DNA of 64,000 nt from Lutispora thermophila DSM 19022 (GTDB lineage: Bacteria > Bacillota > Clostridia > Lutisporales > Lutisporaceae): contig NZ_FQZS01000005.1 in assembly GCF_900142105.1 (NCBI RefSeq), forward strand, positions 186,001 through 250,000, read 5' to 3'. Shown here one piece after another: positions 19,835 to 29,915 of the stretch. The notes under the pieces are model-generated. The model did not search any database. It was not told the DNA's origin and worked only from the letters and a program-made list of their open reading frames with translations. A program made the position numbers and the translations under genes. Position 1 is the first letter of the stretch; the number at the start of each line of letters is the position of its first letter.

Positions 19835-21226
19835 GTGGAACCAATGAATATTGTAGAGATTGCAAGGGCATTGAACGGTAAGCTTATAAACTGTGAACAT
19901 AATATAATCGTAACTGGTGTAAGTACTGACAGCAGGAAAATCAATAAAGGGCAGCTTTTTATCCCAATCAAAGGATTGAATTTTGATGGACATGATTTCA
20001 TTGAAAAAGCTATTGAAATGGGTGCAGTAGCTTCATTATCCCAATATGATTTAGGAGCTAGGAATTTCCCATATATTATTGTAGAGGATACTCAAATAGC
20101 TCTAATGAAGCTGGCTAAGTATTACAGATCAAAATTCAATATACCGGCTGTTGCCGTGACAGGCAGTTCAGGCAAGACTACCACAAAAGAAATGATAGCT
20201 TCGGTTTTAAGCGAAAGTTTTAGTGTATTAAAAAATGAAGGAAATCTTAATAATACAATAGGATTACCAATTACCGTTTTTGGTATAGAGAAGCATCATG
20301 ATATATGTGTGTTTGAGATGGGAATGAATAGATTCGGTGAAATTGAAAGCTTAGCCGCTATTGTTAAACCAGATGTGGCTGTGATTACAAATATTGGGAC
20401 AGCTCATATTGAGTATTTAGGTTCTCGTCAGGGCATATTTGAAGCTAAGAAAGAAGTATTTAAATACTTTACGAAAGAAAATACTGCCATAATAAATGGC
20501 GATGATGATATGCTTTCAACAATGACAAATACTGAATACAATGTAATCAAATATGGATTAGAGGAACATAACACTTTTTGTGCTAAAAACATAAAGCAAC
20601 ATGGAGATGAAGGCATGGAATTTTCCTTATGTATAGATGGGAAAAAAGAAAACTTTTTTGTTCCGCTAATAGGAGTGCATAATGTATATAATGCCCTTTG
20701 TGCTATTGCTGTAGGATTAACTATGAAGATGAACATAGAAAAAATCAAGAGCGGCTTGGCAAAGTTTGCTCCTGGGAAGATGAGAATGGAGATTTTTAAT
20801 ACAGATGATGGCATAAGAGTAATAAATGATTCATATAACGCAAATCCTGACTCAACATCAGCAGCCATTGAAGTGCTGAAGAATATGCCATGCCATGGGA
20901 GAAGAGTATTGATCATTGGAGATATGATGGAATTAGGTGATTACTCAGAGATAGGGCATAAGAGAGTGGGAGAAAAGGCAGCGGAATCTAATATTGATAT
21001 AATAATTACAATAGGTGAGAAAGCTAAGGATGTTTGCAAGGGAGCCTTAAATAAAGGTATGGGAGATAGGCAGATTTATCATTTTAAAGATAATGCTGCT
21101 GCTATTTCTCAACTAATATCAATATTGCTACCTAAAGATACAGTTTTGATAAAAGGCTCTAGAGTCATGAAGCTGGAGGAAATAGCGGATTTCCTTAGAG
21201 AGAGGAGACTTACAAAGGATGAGTAA
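19835..21226 (+). CDS. murF: UDP-MurNAc-tripeptide-D-Ala-D-Ala ligase
   Basis: 463 residues. MurF completes the cytoplasmic pentapeptide precursor by adding D-Ala-D-Ala. ATP loop AVTGSSGKTTTKEM and conserved NNTIGLP, EMGMNRFGEI and NDSYNANPDS. GTG start with GGAGGG 8 nt upstream, 1 bp after the murE stop. It overlaps mraY by 8 bp. Confidence 0.96.
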   Translation: MEPMNIVEIARALNGKLINCEHNIIVTGVSTDSRKINKGQLFIPIKGLNFDGHDFIEKAIEMGAVASLSQYDLGARNFPYIIVEDTQIALMKLAKYYRSKFNIPAVAVTGSSGKTTTKEMIASVLSESFSVLKNEGNLNNTIGLPITVFGIEKHHDICVFEMGMNRFGEIESLAAIVKPDVAVITNIGTAHIEYLGSRQGIFEAKKEVFKYFTKENTAIINGDDDMLSTMTNTEYNVIKYGLEEHNTFCAKNIKQHGDEGMEFSLCIDGKKENFFVPLIGVHNVYNALCAIAVGLTMKMNIEKIKSGLAKFAPGKMRMEIFNTDDGIRVINDSYNANPDSTSAAIEVLKNMPCHGRRVLIIGDMMELGDYSEIGHKRVGEKAAESNIDIIITIGEKAKDVCKGALNKGMGDRQIYHFKDNAAAISQLISILLPKDTVLIKGSRVMKLEEIADFLRERRLTKDE

Positions 21227-22196
21227 TTTTTTTGTCAATGAATATAAAATGTTTATTATATGTATCATTTCTTCTTTTGTATTGGCATTGATTGCGGGTC
21301 CGGTATTGATACCTGTCCTTAAACGATTAAAATTTGGACAGAATGTAAGAGATGATGGTCCTCAAAGCCACTTGAAGAAAGCCGGCATACCCACAATTGG
21401 AGGTTTAATATTTATTATTCCAGCTACTATTGTATGTCTTTCTTTTTCAAAGGATAGAGATATGCTTCTCATTTTGATTACAACTTTATTATATGGAGCA
21501 ATAGGCTTTGCAGATGATTATATAAAAATAGTTAAAAAAAGGTCATTGGGACTTAAGGCTTGGCAGAAAATAGTTGCGCAATTAGCTGCTGCATTATTTC
21601 TAGGTTATATAGCCGGAGGTACCAGCCAGACAGGTACAGAAATATTGGTACCGTTTTTAGGAAAATTCATAGATCTGGGAATATTCTATATACCTTTTAT
21701 TGTATTTATTATTGTAGGTACTGTAAACAGCGTAAACTTAACAGATGGGTTAGATGGACTTGCAGGTGGAATTACAGTGGTTGTATTAGGTTTTTTTGCT
21801 GTTGTGGCTTTAACCTTAAGGCACGTTGGAGTCCTAGTTTTTTCAGGAGCTTTTATAGGAGCTATCCTAGGCTTTTTAAGATTTAACTCCCATCCCGCGC
21901 AGGTATTTATGGGTGATACGGGTTCTTTAGCATTAGGTGGAGCAGTAGTTTCCCTTGCAGTAATCTTGAAATTGCCTTTGTTTTTAGCTATTGTGGGAGC
22001 CATCTATGTGGTTGAAGCCTTATCAGATATTATACAAGTTGTTCATTTCAAAAGAACAGGAAAAAGAATATTCAAAATGGCTCCAATTCATCATCATTTT
22101 GAGTTATCTGGATGGGCTGAATCAAAGATTGTATCAGTTTTCATTATTATTGAAATTATACTATGCCTCATAGGTATTTTGGCTTTTAATTTATAA
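21219..22196 (+). CDS. mraY: Phospho-MurNAc-pentapeptide transferase
   Basis: 325 residues, about ten membrane helices. It transfers phospho-MurNAc-pentapeptide to undecaprenyl phosphate, making lipid I. The family motifs FADDYIKI, NSVNLTDGLDGLAGG and MGDTGSLALGG hold the catalytic aspartates, and MAPIHHHFELSGWAE is the C-terminal histidine motif. It overlaps murF, so the pair is coupled. Confidence 0.97.
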   Translation: MSNFFVNEYKMFIICIISSFVLALIAGPVLIPVLKRLKFGQNVRDDGPQSHLKKAGIPTIGGLIFIIPATIVCLSFSKDRDMLLILITTLLYGAIGFADDYIKIVKKRSLGLKAWQKIVAQLAAALFLGYIAGGTSQTGTEILVPFLGKFIDLGIFYIPFIVFIIVGTVNSVNLTDGLDGLAGGITVVVLGFFAVVALTLRHVGVLVFSGAFIGAILGFLRFNSHPAQVFMGDTGSLALGGAVVSLAVILKLPLFLAIVGAIYVVEALSDIIQVVHFKRTGKRIFKMAPIHHHFELSGWAESKIVSVFIIIEIILCLIGILAFNL

Positions 22197-22215
22197 GAAA
22201 GGTTGGTCATGGGAT

Positions 22216-23580
22216 ATGGATATAAAAGATAAAAATGTACTGGTGCTTGGTGCTGCCATAACAGGAATACCTACTGCATTAGAACTTTACAAAATGGGCT
22301 GTCATGTAGTTTTAAATGATTACAAGCCTTTATCAGAATTGGATGAATACATACATGAGCTTGATAATACATCTATTGAAATTGTTACTGGAGGACATCC
22401 TTTGGAACTGGTTGGCAATTGCGATTTTATTGTTATAAGTCCTGGAGTTCCTACAGACTTACCTATTGTAAAAGAAGCACAGAAACAGGGTAAGGAAGTA
22501 ATAAGTGAAATAGAGTTGGGATATAGAATGACAGAAACTTCCATAGCTGCAATTACTGGTACCAATGGAAAAACCACTACAACCGCACTATTGGGAGAAA
22601 TAATGAAAGAAAGCGGAAGAAAGACTTTTGTGACAGGTAATATCGGAAATCCAATGATTTCCGAAGTCAAAAACGCCACTTCCAATGATATATTTGTCTT
22701 GGAGGTAAGCAGTTTCCAACTGGAAACAACTGTTTATTTTAAGCCTAAAGTAAGTTCCATACTAAATATAACACCAGATCATTTAAACAGACATAAAACA
22801 TTAGAAAATTATATAGCAGCAAAAGCAAAAGTATTCACAAATCAGGACGAAGGAGATTATACAATTCTAAATTGGGATAATATGGAGACAAGAAGTTTGG
22901 CTTCATTGCCTAAAAGCAAAGTGCTGTTCTTCAGTCGAAAGGAGATTTTACCTGAAGGAGCATATGTAGAGGATGGTTATCTGACCATATCTTTAAATGG
23001 AAAAAAGGAGAGCATAATAGATACAAAGGATATATATATACCAGGCAAGCATAATTTGGAAAATGCTCTGGCAGCATCTCTGATGGCTTATTGTATGGGA
23101 GTAAAGGCAAATGTTATCAATAAGGTACTTAAGGAATTTAAGGGTGTTGAGCATAGAATAGAATATGTATGTGAAATAGATGGAGTAATATACTATAACG
23201 ATTCTAAAGGCACCAATCCGGATTCATCCATAAAAGCCCTTGATACTATGACCAGACCTACTGTCTTAATAGCTGGAGGTATGGATAAAGGCTCAAGTTT
23301 TGATGAGTTTGTATCTTATTTTGAAAATAAAGTAAAGGCTTTGGTACTGTTCGGAGAGACAGCAGACAAGATAAAAGCTGCAGCAGAAAAAGCAGGTTTT
23401 AAAAATATATATAAGGTGTCTGATTTGGGAGAGGCGGTTTATAAAAGCAAGGAACTGGCTTCCTATGGAGACTGTGTTCTTTTGTCACCTGCCTGTGCAA
23501 GTTGGGATATGTTTAAGAACTATGAAGAAAGGGGTAGAATTTTTAAGGACCTAGTAAGGAAATTAAGGGGGGCTGATTAA
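22216..23580 (+). CDS. murD: UDP-MurNAc-L-alanine-D-glutamate ligase
   Basis: 454 residues. It adds D-glutamate to UDP-MurNAc-L-Ala. ATP loop AITGTNGKTTTT, LEVSSFQLE and NDSKGTNPDS are typical. Its stop shares one base with the ftsW start (TAATG). Confidence 0.96.
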   Translation: MDIKDKNVLVLGAAITGIPTALELYKMGCHVVLNDYKPLSELDEYIHELDNTSIEIVTGGHPLELVGNCDFIVISPGVPTDLPIVKEAQKQGKEVISEIELGYRMTETSIAAITGTNGKTTTTALLGEIMKESGRKTFVTGNIGNPMISEVKNATSNDIFVLEVSSFQLETTVYFKPKVSSILNITPDHLNRHKTLENYIAAKAKVFTNQDEGDYTILNWDNMETRSLASLPKSKVLFFSRKEILPEGAYVEDGYLTISLNGKKESIIDTKDIYIPGKHNLENALAASLMAYCMGVKANVINKVLKEFKGVEHRIEYVCEIDGVIYYNDSKGTNPDSSIKALDTMTRPTVLIAGGMDKGSSFDEFVSYFENKVKALVLFGETADKIKAAAEKAGFKNIYKVSDLGEAVYKSKELASYGDCVLLSPACASWDMFKNYEERGRIFKDLVRKLRGAD

Positions 23581-24692
23581 TGCCTGCAAGAAAAAAGGGG
23601 AATATTGACTTTACTTTGTTAATAACAGTTTTTATTCTACTGGCTATAGGAATAACAATGGTGTTCAGTGCCAGTGCAGCATCTTCTTATTTGAAACATA
23701 ATGATAGCTATAAATATCTGAAAAGCCAGGGATTATATGCTATTATCAGTATAATTGCCATGCTTATTATGAGCCGAGTGAATTATAGGATATTGGGAAG
23801 GTATGCATTGTTTTTTGTTATTGTCAGCTTCATATTGCTTATTGCCATTTTTATACCCGGTCTTGGTTATGGAGCCAAAGGGGCAATGAGATGGATCAGA
23901 GTAGGACCACTGACTATGCAGCCATCAGAGTTTGCAAAAACTGCGCTAATTATATTCATGGCAAGGAGTCTAGCCAATAAAAAAGATAAAGTGAGACAAT
24001 TTGTTCAAGGAGTTGTTCCTTATATAATTCTGATGGCAATATACTTCTTGTTAATTATTCTACAACCAAACTTAAGTATGGCAGGAAGCATATTGATCAT
24101 TACATTTGCAATGCTGTTTGCAGCAGGAGCTAGAGTATGGCATTTGTTAGTTTGGGGTATTCCAGTTATTCCGGCATTAATATATTTAGTTACAAAAGAA
24201 AGTTATAGGCTGAATAGATGGTTGTCTTTTAGAGATCCATGGGCGGATCCTTTAAACACAGGTTACCAGGCTATTCAATCCTTGTTAGCTCTCGGTTCTG
24301 GAGGTTTATTTGGATTGGGACTTGGTAACAGCCGACAGAAGTTTTTCTATATACCTGAAGCTCAAAATGATTTTATATTTTCAATTATAGGTGAAGAACT
24401 AGGTTTCATTGGGGCATCAACTGTATTGTTTTTATTCTTGTTTTTAATATGGAGAGGTATCAGAATAGCTCTTCACGCTCCTGATATGTTTGGCTGTCTG
24501 CTTGCTACTGGAATTACATGTATGATCGGCATACAAGTAGTTATTAATATTGCTGTTGTAACGGTATCCATGCCAACAACAGGAGTGACTCTCCCATTAA
24601 TAAGCTCAGGCGGTACTTCTTTGCTATTTGTTATGTCTAATATAGGTATTTTGCTTAATATTTCAAGGAACATAAAAACTGAGGGGAGTTGA
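23580..24692 (+). CDS. ftsW: FtsW/SpoVE-type SEDS lipid II polymerase
   Basis: 370 residues, about ten membrane helices. SEDS proteins polymerise glycan strands with a class B PBP partner, here probably the SpoVD-like protein. QPSEFAKTALIIF, the conserved FRDPWADPLNTGYQ and the C-terminal PLISSGGTSL motif are all present. It could equally be called SpoVE; sequence alone does not separate the two. Confidence 0.93.
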   Translation: MPARKKGNIDFTLLITVFILLAIGITMVFSASAASSYLKHNDSYKYLKSQGLYAIISIIAMLIMSRVNYRILGRYALFFVIVSFILLIAIFIPGLGYGAKGAMRWIRVGPLTMQPSEFAKTALIIFMARSLANKKDKVRQFVQGVVPYIILMAIYFLLIILQPNLSMAGSILIITFAMLFAAGARVWHLLVWGIPVIPALIYLVTKESYRLNRWLSFRDPWADPLNTGYQAIQSLLALGSGGLFGLGLGNSRQKFFYIPEAQNDFIFSIIGEELGFIGASTVLFLFLFLIWRGIRIALHAPDMFGCLLATGITCMIGIQVVINIAVVTVSMPTTGVTLPLISSGGTSLLFVMSNIGILLNISRNIKTEGS

Positions 24693-24697
24693 TGCAA

Positions 24698-25801
24698 ATG
24701 AGAGCTATTTTGACTGGAGGAGGAACAGGAGGACATATATATCCTGCCATATCCATCGCAAGAGGAATCTTAGAAAAATATAAAGATGCAGAAATTCTGT
24801 TTGTTGGAACGGAAAAAGGAATGGAGAACTCTATAGTTCCTAAAGAAGGTTTTCCGCTAAGAACTATTAAGGTAAGAGGCTTTCTAAGAAAATTGACATT
24901 TCAGAATGTAGTGGCAATAAAAGAAAATATGGTGAGTTTTCTGGAATGTAGAAAGATCATAAAAGAGTTTAAGCCTGACATAGTAATCGGTACTGGAGGC
25001 TATGTTTCAGGTACTATGGTGATGACTGCTGCTTTAATGGGTATACCAACCATGATTCATGAGCAGAATGCTTTTCCGGGAGTTACCAATAGAATACTAT
25101 CCAGATATGTGGATAAGATAGCATTGACCTTTCCTGAAGCCTCAAGGTACTTTAGATATAAGGATAAAATTATGGTTACGGGAAATCCACTAAGAGGAGA
25201 AATTACGAAAATCACAAAGTTGGAAGGTATGAGGGCTTTGGGATTTGATGAGAATAAGCCCCTTCTATTAATAGTTGGGGGAAGCAGAGGTGCAAAAAAA
25301 ATTAATGAAAGCAGTATGCTTGTAGCGGAAGAATGCGAGAAAAAAAGGGAATTTCAACTGCTTCACATGACTGGGGAAAGTCAATATAAGGATGTAATAG
25401 AGCAATACGAAAAGAAGAATATCCCTCATGACACTTCATACCTTAAAGTCATACCATATATTCACAATGCTCCCTATGCATATGCAGCAGCTGATCTATT
25501 GATAAGCAGATGCGGTGCTGGCCTCATCTCAGAGATTACAGCTCTTGGCAAGCCTTCAATATTGATTCCCTATCCATATGCGACAGATAACCATCAAGAA
25601 TATAATGCACGAGCGTTGGAAAAATCAAATGCAGCTATTGTTATATTGGAGAGTGAACTAAATGAAAAAGTACTTTTAGACAAAGTTAAATATCTATTGG
25701 CTAATAAAGAAAAGATGAGAGAAATGACAAATAATAGTAAAAAAATGGGAAAACCAGAGGCGACTTCAGCTATTGTCAAAATAATTGAAGGACTATTATA
25801 A
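24698..25801 (+). CDS. murG: UDP-GlcNAc:lipid I GlcNAc transferase
   Basis: 367 residues. MurG adds GlcNAc to lipid I to give lipid II on the inner membrane face. GGGTGGHIYPA at the N-terminus binds the lipid phosphate, and GGYVSG, HEQNAFPG and the C-terminal SRCGAGLISEI/YPYATDNHQ bind UDP-GlcNAc. Start ATG 24698 has GGGGAG 9 nt upstream and gives the canonical N-terminus; ATG 24692 and TTG 24689 are in-frame alternatives that overlap ftsW. Confidence 0.95.
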   Translation: MRAILTGGGTGGHIYPAISIARGILEKYKDAEILFVGTEKGMENSIVPKEGFPLRTIKVRGFLRKLTFQNVVAIKENMVSFLECRKIIKEFKPDIVIGTGGYVSGTMVMTAALMGIPTMIHEQNAFPGVTNRILSRYVDKIALTFPEASRYFRYKDKIMVTGNPLRGEITKITKLEGMRALGFDENKPLLLIVGGSRGAKKINESSMLVAEECEKKREFQLLHMTGESQYKDVIEQYEKKNIPHDTSYLKVIPYIHNAPYAYAAADLLISRCGAGLISEITALGKPSILIPYPYATDNHQEYNARALEKSNAAIVILESELNEKVLLDKVKYLLANKEKMREMTNNSKKMGKPEATSAIVKIIEGLL

Positions 25802-25921
25802 TGGTGGATATTATTATGTTATAATTAATAAAAGAGTGAACTAGCTTCAGTAACACCTTTGGGAAAAATGCATATGATGTTAATATGATTACTATAAGCA
25901 CTTCCTGGAGGTGTCGCAAAT

Positions 25922-27178
25922 ATGGGCATGTATGTCATCAATGGTGGACATAGGCTTGAGGGCGAATTAAAAATTGAGGGCTCAAAGAATGCTGTGCTGC
26001 CGATTTTAGCAGCATCAATAATAAATGGTAGAGAATCAATTATTCATAATGTTCCATATCTTAAGGATGTAAATACATTACTTGGTGTGCTTGAGACAAT
26101 CGGGTGCACTTGCAGTTTTCAAGGTAATACAGTTATAGTTAATTCAAGAGGGGATTTGGATATTAACATTCCAGATAAGCCTGTGAGAGAAATGAGATCA
26201 TCCATTATACTTATGGGTGCAATGCTGGCAAGATTCAAAAAGATAAACATTACTTTTCCAGGAGGCTGCGAAATTGGATTGAGACCAATTGACCTGCATT
26301 TGTCGGGTCTTAGACGTTTAGGTGCCAAAGTAGTGGAATCTCATGGATATATTCAGTGTGAATGTGATAAACTGTATGGTAATGAAATACATTTGGATTA
26401 CCCTAGTGTAGGCGCCACAGAAAACATAATGCTGGCTGCTATTTCCGCTGAAGGGGTGACAACCATACAGAATGCAGCAAGAGAGTCGGAAATAGTAGAC
26501 CTTCAGAATTTTTTGAATAAGATGGGAGCTAAAATAACTGGTGGAGGAAGCAGCACCATAAGGATAGAAGGGGTAAATCAATTCCATGATGTTGAACACA
26601 CTGTTATACCTGATAGGATTGTAACCGGAACTTATGCAGTAGCTGCTGCCATAACAGGAGGAAAAGTGATATTAAGAGATATTATACATGAACATATTAA
26701 ACCCATTATTTCTAAATTAGAAGAAAGTGGATGTGAAATTTATAGATATGACAAAGATATCAGCATAAGCTGCAACAAGAGGCCTAATGCAGTAGATATT
26801 ATAAAAACTATGCCCTATCCTGGATTTCCTACAGATATGCAGGCCCAGATGATGGCACTTATGTGTACTGCGAAGGGGACCAGCGTTTTTATAGAGAATA
26901 TATTTGAAAATAGATATAAACATGCAGAAGAACTCATAAAAATGGGTGCAAACATAAAGATCGAAGGCAGAGCTGCAATAGTCAAAGGCGTTACTAAGCT
27001 GACAGGAGCTCATGTATATTCTCGTGACCTCCGAGGTGGTGCTGCTTTGGTTTTAGCGGGCTTAGCAGCTGAAGGTACTACAATAGTAGATAATGTGGAT
27101 GTTCATATAGAAAGAGGATATGAAAACTTGGATAAAAAGTTGAACAGTCTGGGTGCAGATATAACAAAGGAGAAATAA
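25922..27178 (+). CDS. murA: UDP-GlcNAc 1-carboxyvinyltransferase
   Basis: 418 residues. It transfers enolpyruvate from PEP to UDP-GlcNAc, the first committed step of peptidoglycan synthesis. Conserved EGSKNAVLPILAASI, the PxGxEIGLRPIDLH region and PTDMQAQMM are visible. In the active-site loop the usual fosfomycin-target position reads ECDKLYG, so the loop cysteine should be checked by alignment. The 120 bp before it hold no clear promoter. Confidence 0.94.
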   Translation: MGMYVINGGHRLEGELKIEGSKNAVLPILAASIINGRESIIHNVPYLKDVNTLLGVLETIGCTCSFQGNTVIVNSRGDLDINIPDKPVREMRSSIILMGAMLARFKKINITFPGGCEIGLRPIDLHLSGLRRLGAKVVESHGYIQCECDKLYGNEIHLDYPSVGATENIMLAAISAEGVTTIQNAARESEIVDLQNFLNKMGAKITGGGSSTIRIEGVNQFHDVEHTVIPDRIVTGTYAVAAAITGGKVILRDIIHEHIKPIISKLEESGCEIYRYDKDISISCNKRPNAVDIIKTMPYPGFPTDMQAQMMALMCTAKGTSVFIENIFENRYKHAEELIKMGANIKIEGRAAIVKGVTKLTGAHVYSRDLRGGAALVLAGLAAEGTTIVDNVDVHIERGYENLDKKLNSLGADITKEK

Positions 27179-27180
27179 TG

Positions 27181-27199
27181 ATTGCAGCTATGCTGCAAT
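27181..27199 (+). other. Short perfect hairpin between murA and ftsQ
   Basis: ATTGCAGC, TAT, GCTGCAAT, right after the murA stop. No U-run follows, so it is more likely an RNA-stability or attenuation element than a terminator. Confidence 0.5.
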
Positions 27200-27241
27200 T
27201 AAATTTAATCTTTGTGTAGTACAAGCCTTAGAGGTGAGAAC

Positions 27242-27952
27242 ATGAAATCTTTTTTTAAAGTTTTTATTTTAGTTTTTACATTGGGAATAGTTGCTGCTTT
27301 CTTATTATCTTCTGATTTATTCTCAATTAAAAACATATATGTTACAGGTAATAAAACTGTGCCTAAGAATGAAATAATAAAGCTGTCAAATATTCAGTAC
27401 AATCAAAATATATTTAAGCTAAACACAAAAGAAGTAATGAAAGGCATTTTTGAAAATCCTAAAATTAAAGCAGTTAGGATTAAGAGAGTATTGCCTTCCA
27501 GCATTGCATTAGATATTATTGAAAGGGAAGGTGTAGCTTTAATACCTTATTTAGGTTCATATATCAATATTGATGAAGAAACTGTTATAATTGAAGTTAT
27601 AAGCTTAGAAGATAATTTGCATCTGCCTAAAGTTCATGGAATAACTTTTAGTGATTTTAAGATAGGGGAAAAGCTTAAAAGTGAAAACCAAGAACAATTG
27701 GATAATGTTATGGAAGTCTTAAAATATCTGAAGAATGTAAAAATGACAGACATGATTGAAACAATTGATGTGGGAGACTCATCTAATATTATTATTACAA
27801 CAACAAATAACATTCGAGTATACTTGGGAAATAATAAATTGGATTATAAAATCAGCATGGCAAAGTCTATTATTGAGGACTTAAATAAAGATAATGAAGT
27901 AGGTATAGTAGATATGAGACATGAAGGTAATCCGATTTTTAAGAGAGATTAA
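27242..27952 (+). CDS. divIB: Cell division protein FtsQ/DivIB
   Basis: 236 residues. One N-terminal membrane segment (about 6-24) and an extracellular POTRA domain starting FSIKNIYVTGNKTVPKNEI. It belongs to the divisome core with FtsL and DivIC. ATG 27242 has GAGGTGAG 4 nt upstream; a frame extension of ten codons upstream has no ribosome site. Position before ylxW matches B. subtilis divIB. Confidence 0.9.
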   Translation: MKSFFKVFILVFTLGIVAAFLLSSDLFSIKNIYVTGNKTVPKNEIIKLSNIQYNQNIFKLNTKEVMKGIFENPKIKAVRIKRVLPSSIALDIIEREGVALIPYLGSYINIDEETVIIEVISLEDNLHLPKVHGITFSDFKIGEKLKSENQEQLDNVMEVLKYLKNVKMTDMIETIDVGDSSNIIITTTNNIRVYLGNNKLDYKISMAKSIIEDLNKDNEVGIVDMRHEGNPIFKRD

Positions 27953-27968
27953 GCCGGGAGGTTTATCA

Positions 27969-28685
27969 ATGAAAAACATAAAAACTTATCTAGCTATGGG
28001 TTTGGTGTGCCTAGTTCTGGGAGTAATGATCGCTGTGCAATTTAAAACCGTTAAAAATAATCTGGGTCCGGTAACCGAATATAGAGCAAGAGAATTAGCA
28101 TCCCAATTGAAAAGAGTTACTACAGAAAGAGATAATTTAATAGAGTTGAAAAACCAATTGGAAAAGCAGCTGCGAGAATACGAAAATGCAGAAGCTGAAG
28201 GGAATTTGGCAGCAAAGTTTTTAAATGAGGAATTAAACAAAGCCAGAATAATTGCTGGGCTTGTAGATGTAGAAGGACCTGGTATTACAATGACGGTAGA
28301 TGACTTGAAGTTTTCAGAGCACTACAATTATAATATCATTAGTTACACAGATTTATTGGAGTTGGTTAATGAACTAAATGCGGCCGGGGCAGAGGCTATT
28401 TCAATAAATGATCAGAGAATTATATCAACAACAGAGATTAGACAAGCAGGACTTCATATAAACATTAACACAGTGAAGTTTGCACCTCCTTTTACATTTA
28501 AAGCCATAGGAGATCCAAAAACTCTTGAAGCAGCTTTAAGGATGAGGGATGGTGTTGTTCAAAGAATTGAAAACAAGGGCGTAGCCATATCCATTACTCA
28601 ACATCAATCTGTTGTAATTAAAAAGTATGATGGTGTAATTGATAAGAAGTATTCAAAAGTAGTAAAAGAAGGAGAAACCCAATAA
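27969..28685 (+). CDS. ylxW: DUF881 protein, YlxW-like
   Basis: 238 residues. N-terminal membrane anchor (about 6-24), a coiled coil (about 40-80) and a DUF881 domain with GPGITMTVDD, LVNELNAAGAEAISINDQRI and KAIGDPKTLEAAL. The function of the family is not established. ATG 27969 has GGGAGG upstream. It is a paralogue of the next gene. Confidence 0.9.
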   Translation: MKNIKTYLAMGLVCLVLGVMIAVQFKTVKNNLGPVTEYRARELASQLKRVTTERDNLIELKNQLEKQLREYENAEAEGNLAAKFLNEELNKARIIAGLVDVEGPGITMTVDDLKFSEHYNYNIISYTDLLELVNELNAAGAEAISINDQRIISTTEIRQAGLHININTVKFAPPFTFKAIGDPKTLEAALRMRDGVVQRIENKGVAISITQHQSVVIKKYDGVIDKKYSKVVKEGETQ

Positions 28686-28686
28686 C

Positions 28687-29415
28687 ATGAAAAAAGGATT
28701 ATCCGCATATTATTTATTTGCCATTGGAATTATATTAGGTTTTTTTCTCACTGTACAATTAAAATCCGATATTACATCTTTGGGTATTATAACAATACCT
28801 AAGCTGTTAGCCTTGGAGAAGGATGTAAGCAATATAGAAGTAGAAATTGAAAATCTTAATAAATCTATAAATGAATTGGAGCAAAAGCTTAAAGAATATG
28901 AAACCAGCTTGAGTGAGAGCGGAAGCATATATAATTCAATGATGGAAGAATGGAAGAAAATAAGGAATTATGCAGGATTGGAGAAAATTTCTGGTCCAGG
29001 TATTATAATTACTATGAATGATAGTAAAAAAGAAATTGGAATCATGGATAATCCAGAACTATATGTAATTCATGATATTGATGTACTGGAAGTTGTAAAT
29101 GAACTGAAAGCAGCTGGAGCAGAAGCCATTTCAATAAACGGTGAAAGGATATTGGGAACATCTAATATAGAGTGTGGCGGACCCATAATAATAATAGATG
29201 GGAAGAGACATGCGGCTCCCTTTATAATTAAAGCAATTGGTGACCCCAAGGTTCTTGAGGCATCAATACTCGCACCAGACAGTTACATTGATTTAATGGA
29301 ATATACAGGTATAGAAATTGATGTAAAAAAAGCAGAAAATATAGTGATGGATGGATATAAGGCTCCTTTGAAACTTAATTATCAGAAAAGCATAAAAGAA
29401 GGTGAAAGTAAATGA
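28687..29415 (+). CDS. ylxX: DUF881 protein, YlxX-like
   Basis: 242 residues with the same layout as its neighbour: membrane anchor (about 6-24), coiled coil (40-80), DUF881 domain with GPGIIITMND, VVNELKAAGAEAISINGERI and KAIGDPKVLEASI. The shared motifs show an old tandem duplication, also known in B. subtilis ylxW-ylxX. The 3' end overlaps sbp by ATGA. Confidence 0.9.
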   Translation: MKKGLSAYYLFAIGIILGFFLTVQLKSDITSLGIITIPKLLALEKDVSNIEVEIENLNKSINELEQKLKEYETSLSESGSIYNSMMEEWKKIRNYAGLEKISGPGIIITMNDSKKEIGIMDNPELYVIHDIDVLEVVNELKAAGAEAISINGERILGTSNIECGGPIIIIDGKRHAAPFIIKAIGDPKVLEASILAPDSYIDLMEYTGIEIDVKKAENIVMDGYKAPLKLNYQKSIKEGESK

Positions 29416-29759
29416 TTATACCATTATTGGGTTTATTACTGGGAATATTTATAGGTTTACTCTCTCCTTTTACAATACCTATACAATATTCAACTTATAT
29501 GTCCATAGCAATACTGGCAGCTTTAGATTCAGTTTTTGGGGGTGTGAGGTCCTCTATGGAAAACACCTTTGATATTGAAATATTCATTTCAGGTTTTTTT
29601 GCTAATGCAGCTTTAGCCGCAATATTAACATATATTGGTGATCAACTTGGGGTTCCAATTTATTATGCTGCTATATTTGCTTTTGGTGTCAGGCTGTTCC
29701 AAAACTTTGCAATTATAAGAAGATATATATTAGCTAAAATGAAAAAAAATAGTAAATAA
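29412..29759 (+). CDS. sbp: Small basic protein Sbp (DUF1290)
   Basis: 115 residues, mainly three or four membrane segments, ending IIRRYILAKMKKNSK. Matches the DUF1290 small basic protein that sits between ylxX and the fts genes in Firmicutes. Function unknown. Start overlaps the ylxX stop. Confidence 0.88.
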   Translation: MIIPLLGLLLGIFIGLLSPFTIPIQYSTYMSIAILAALDSVFGGVRSSMENTFDIEIFISGFFANAALAAILTYIGDQLGVPIYYAAIFAFGVRLFQNFAIIRRYILAKMKKNSK

Positions 29760-29795
29760 AAATTTTATAAAAATAAAGGAAAATAGGCATTTGCG

Positions 29796-29824
29796 TTGAA
29801 CAATATATTATTAAACAATATATT
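29796..29824 (+). promoter_or_regulatory. Candidate ftsZ promoter with direct repeats
   Basis: TTGAAC, 17 bp, TATATT in the 156-bp gap before ftsZ. AACAATATATTA occurs twice (29799 and 29814) and GTTGAAC twice (29795 and 29826), so the promoter sits inside a repeated unit. Confidence 0.5.
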
Positions 29825-29915
29825 AGTTGAACTAGCAAAAAATGTGAGAATGGATCTTATTGCTATAAAATAGGCATTATTTCTTTAATTATGGATGTAA
29901 TAGGGAGGTCGTAAT

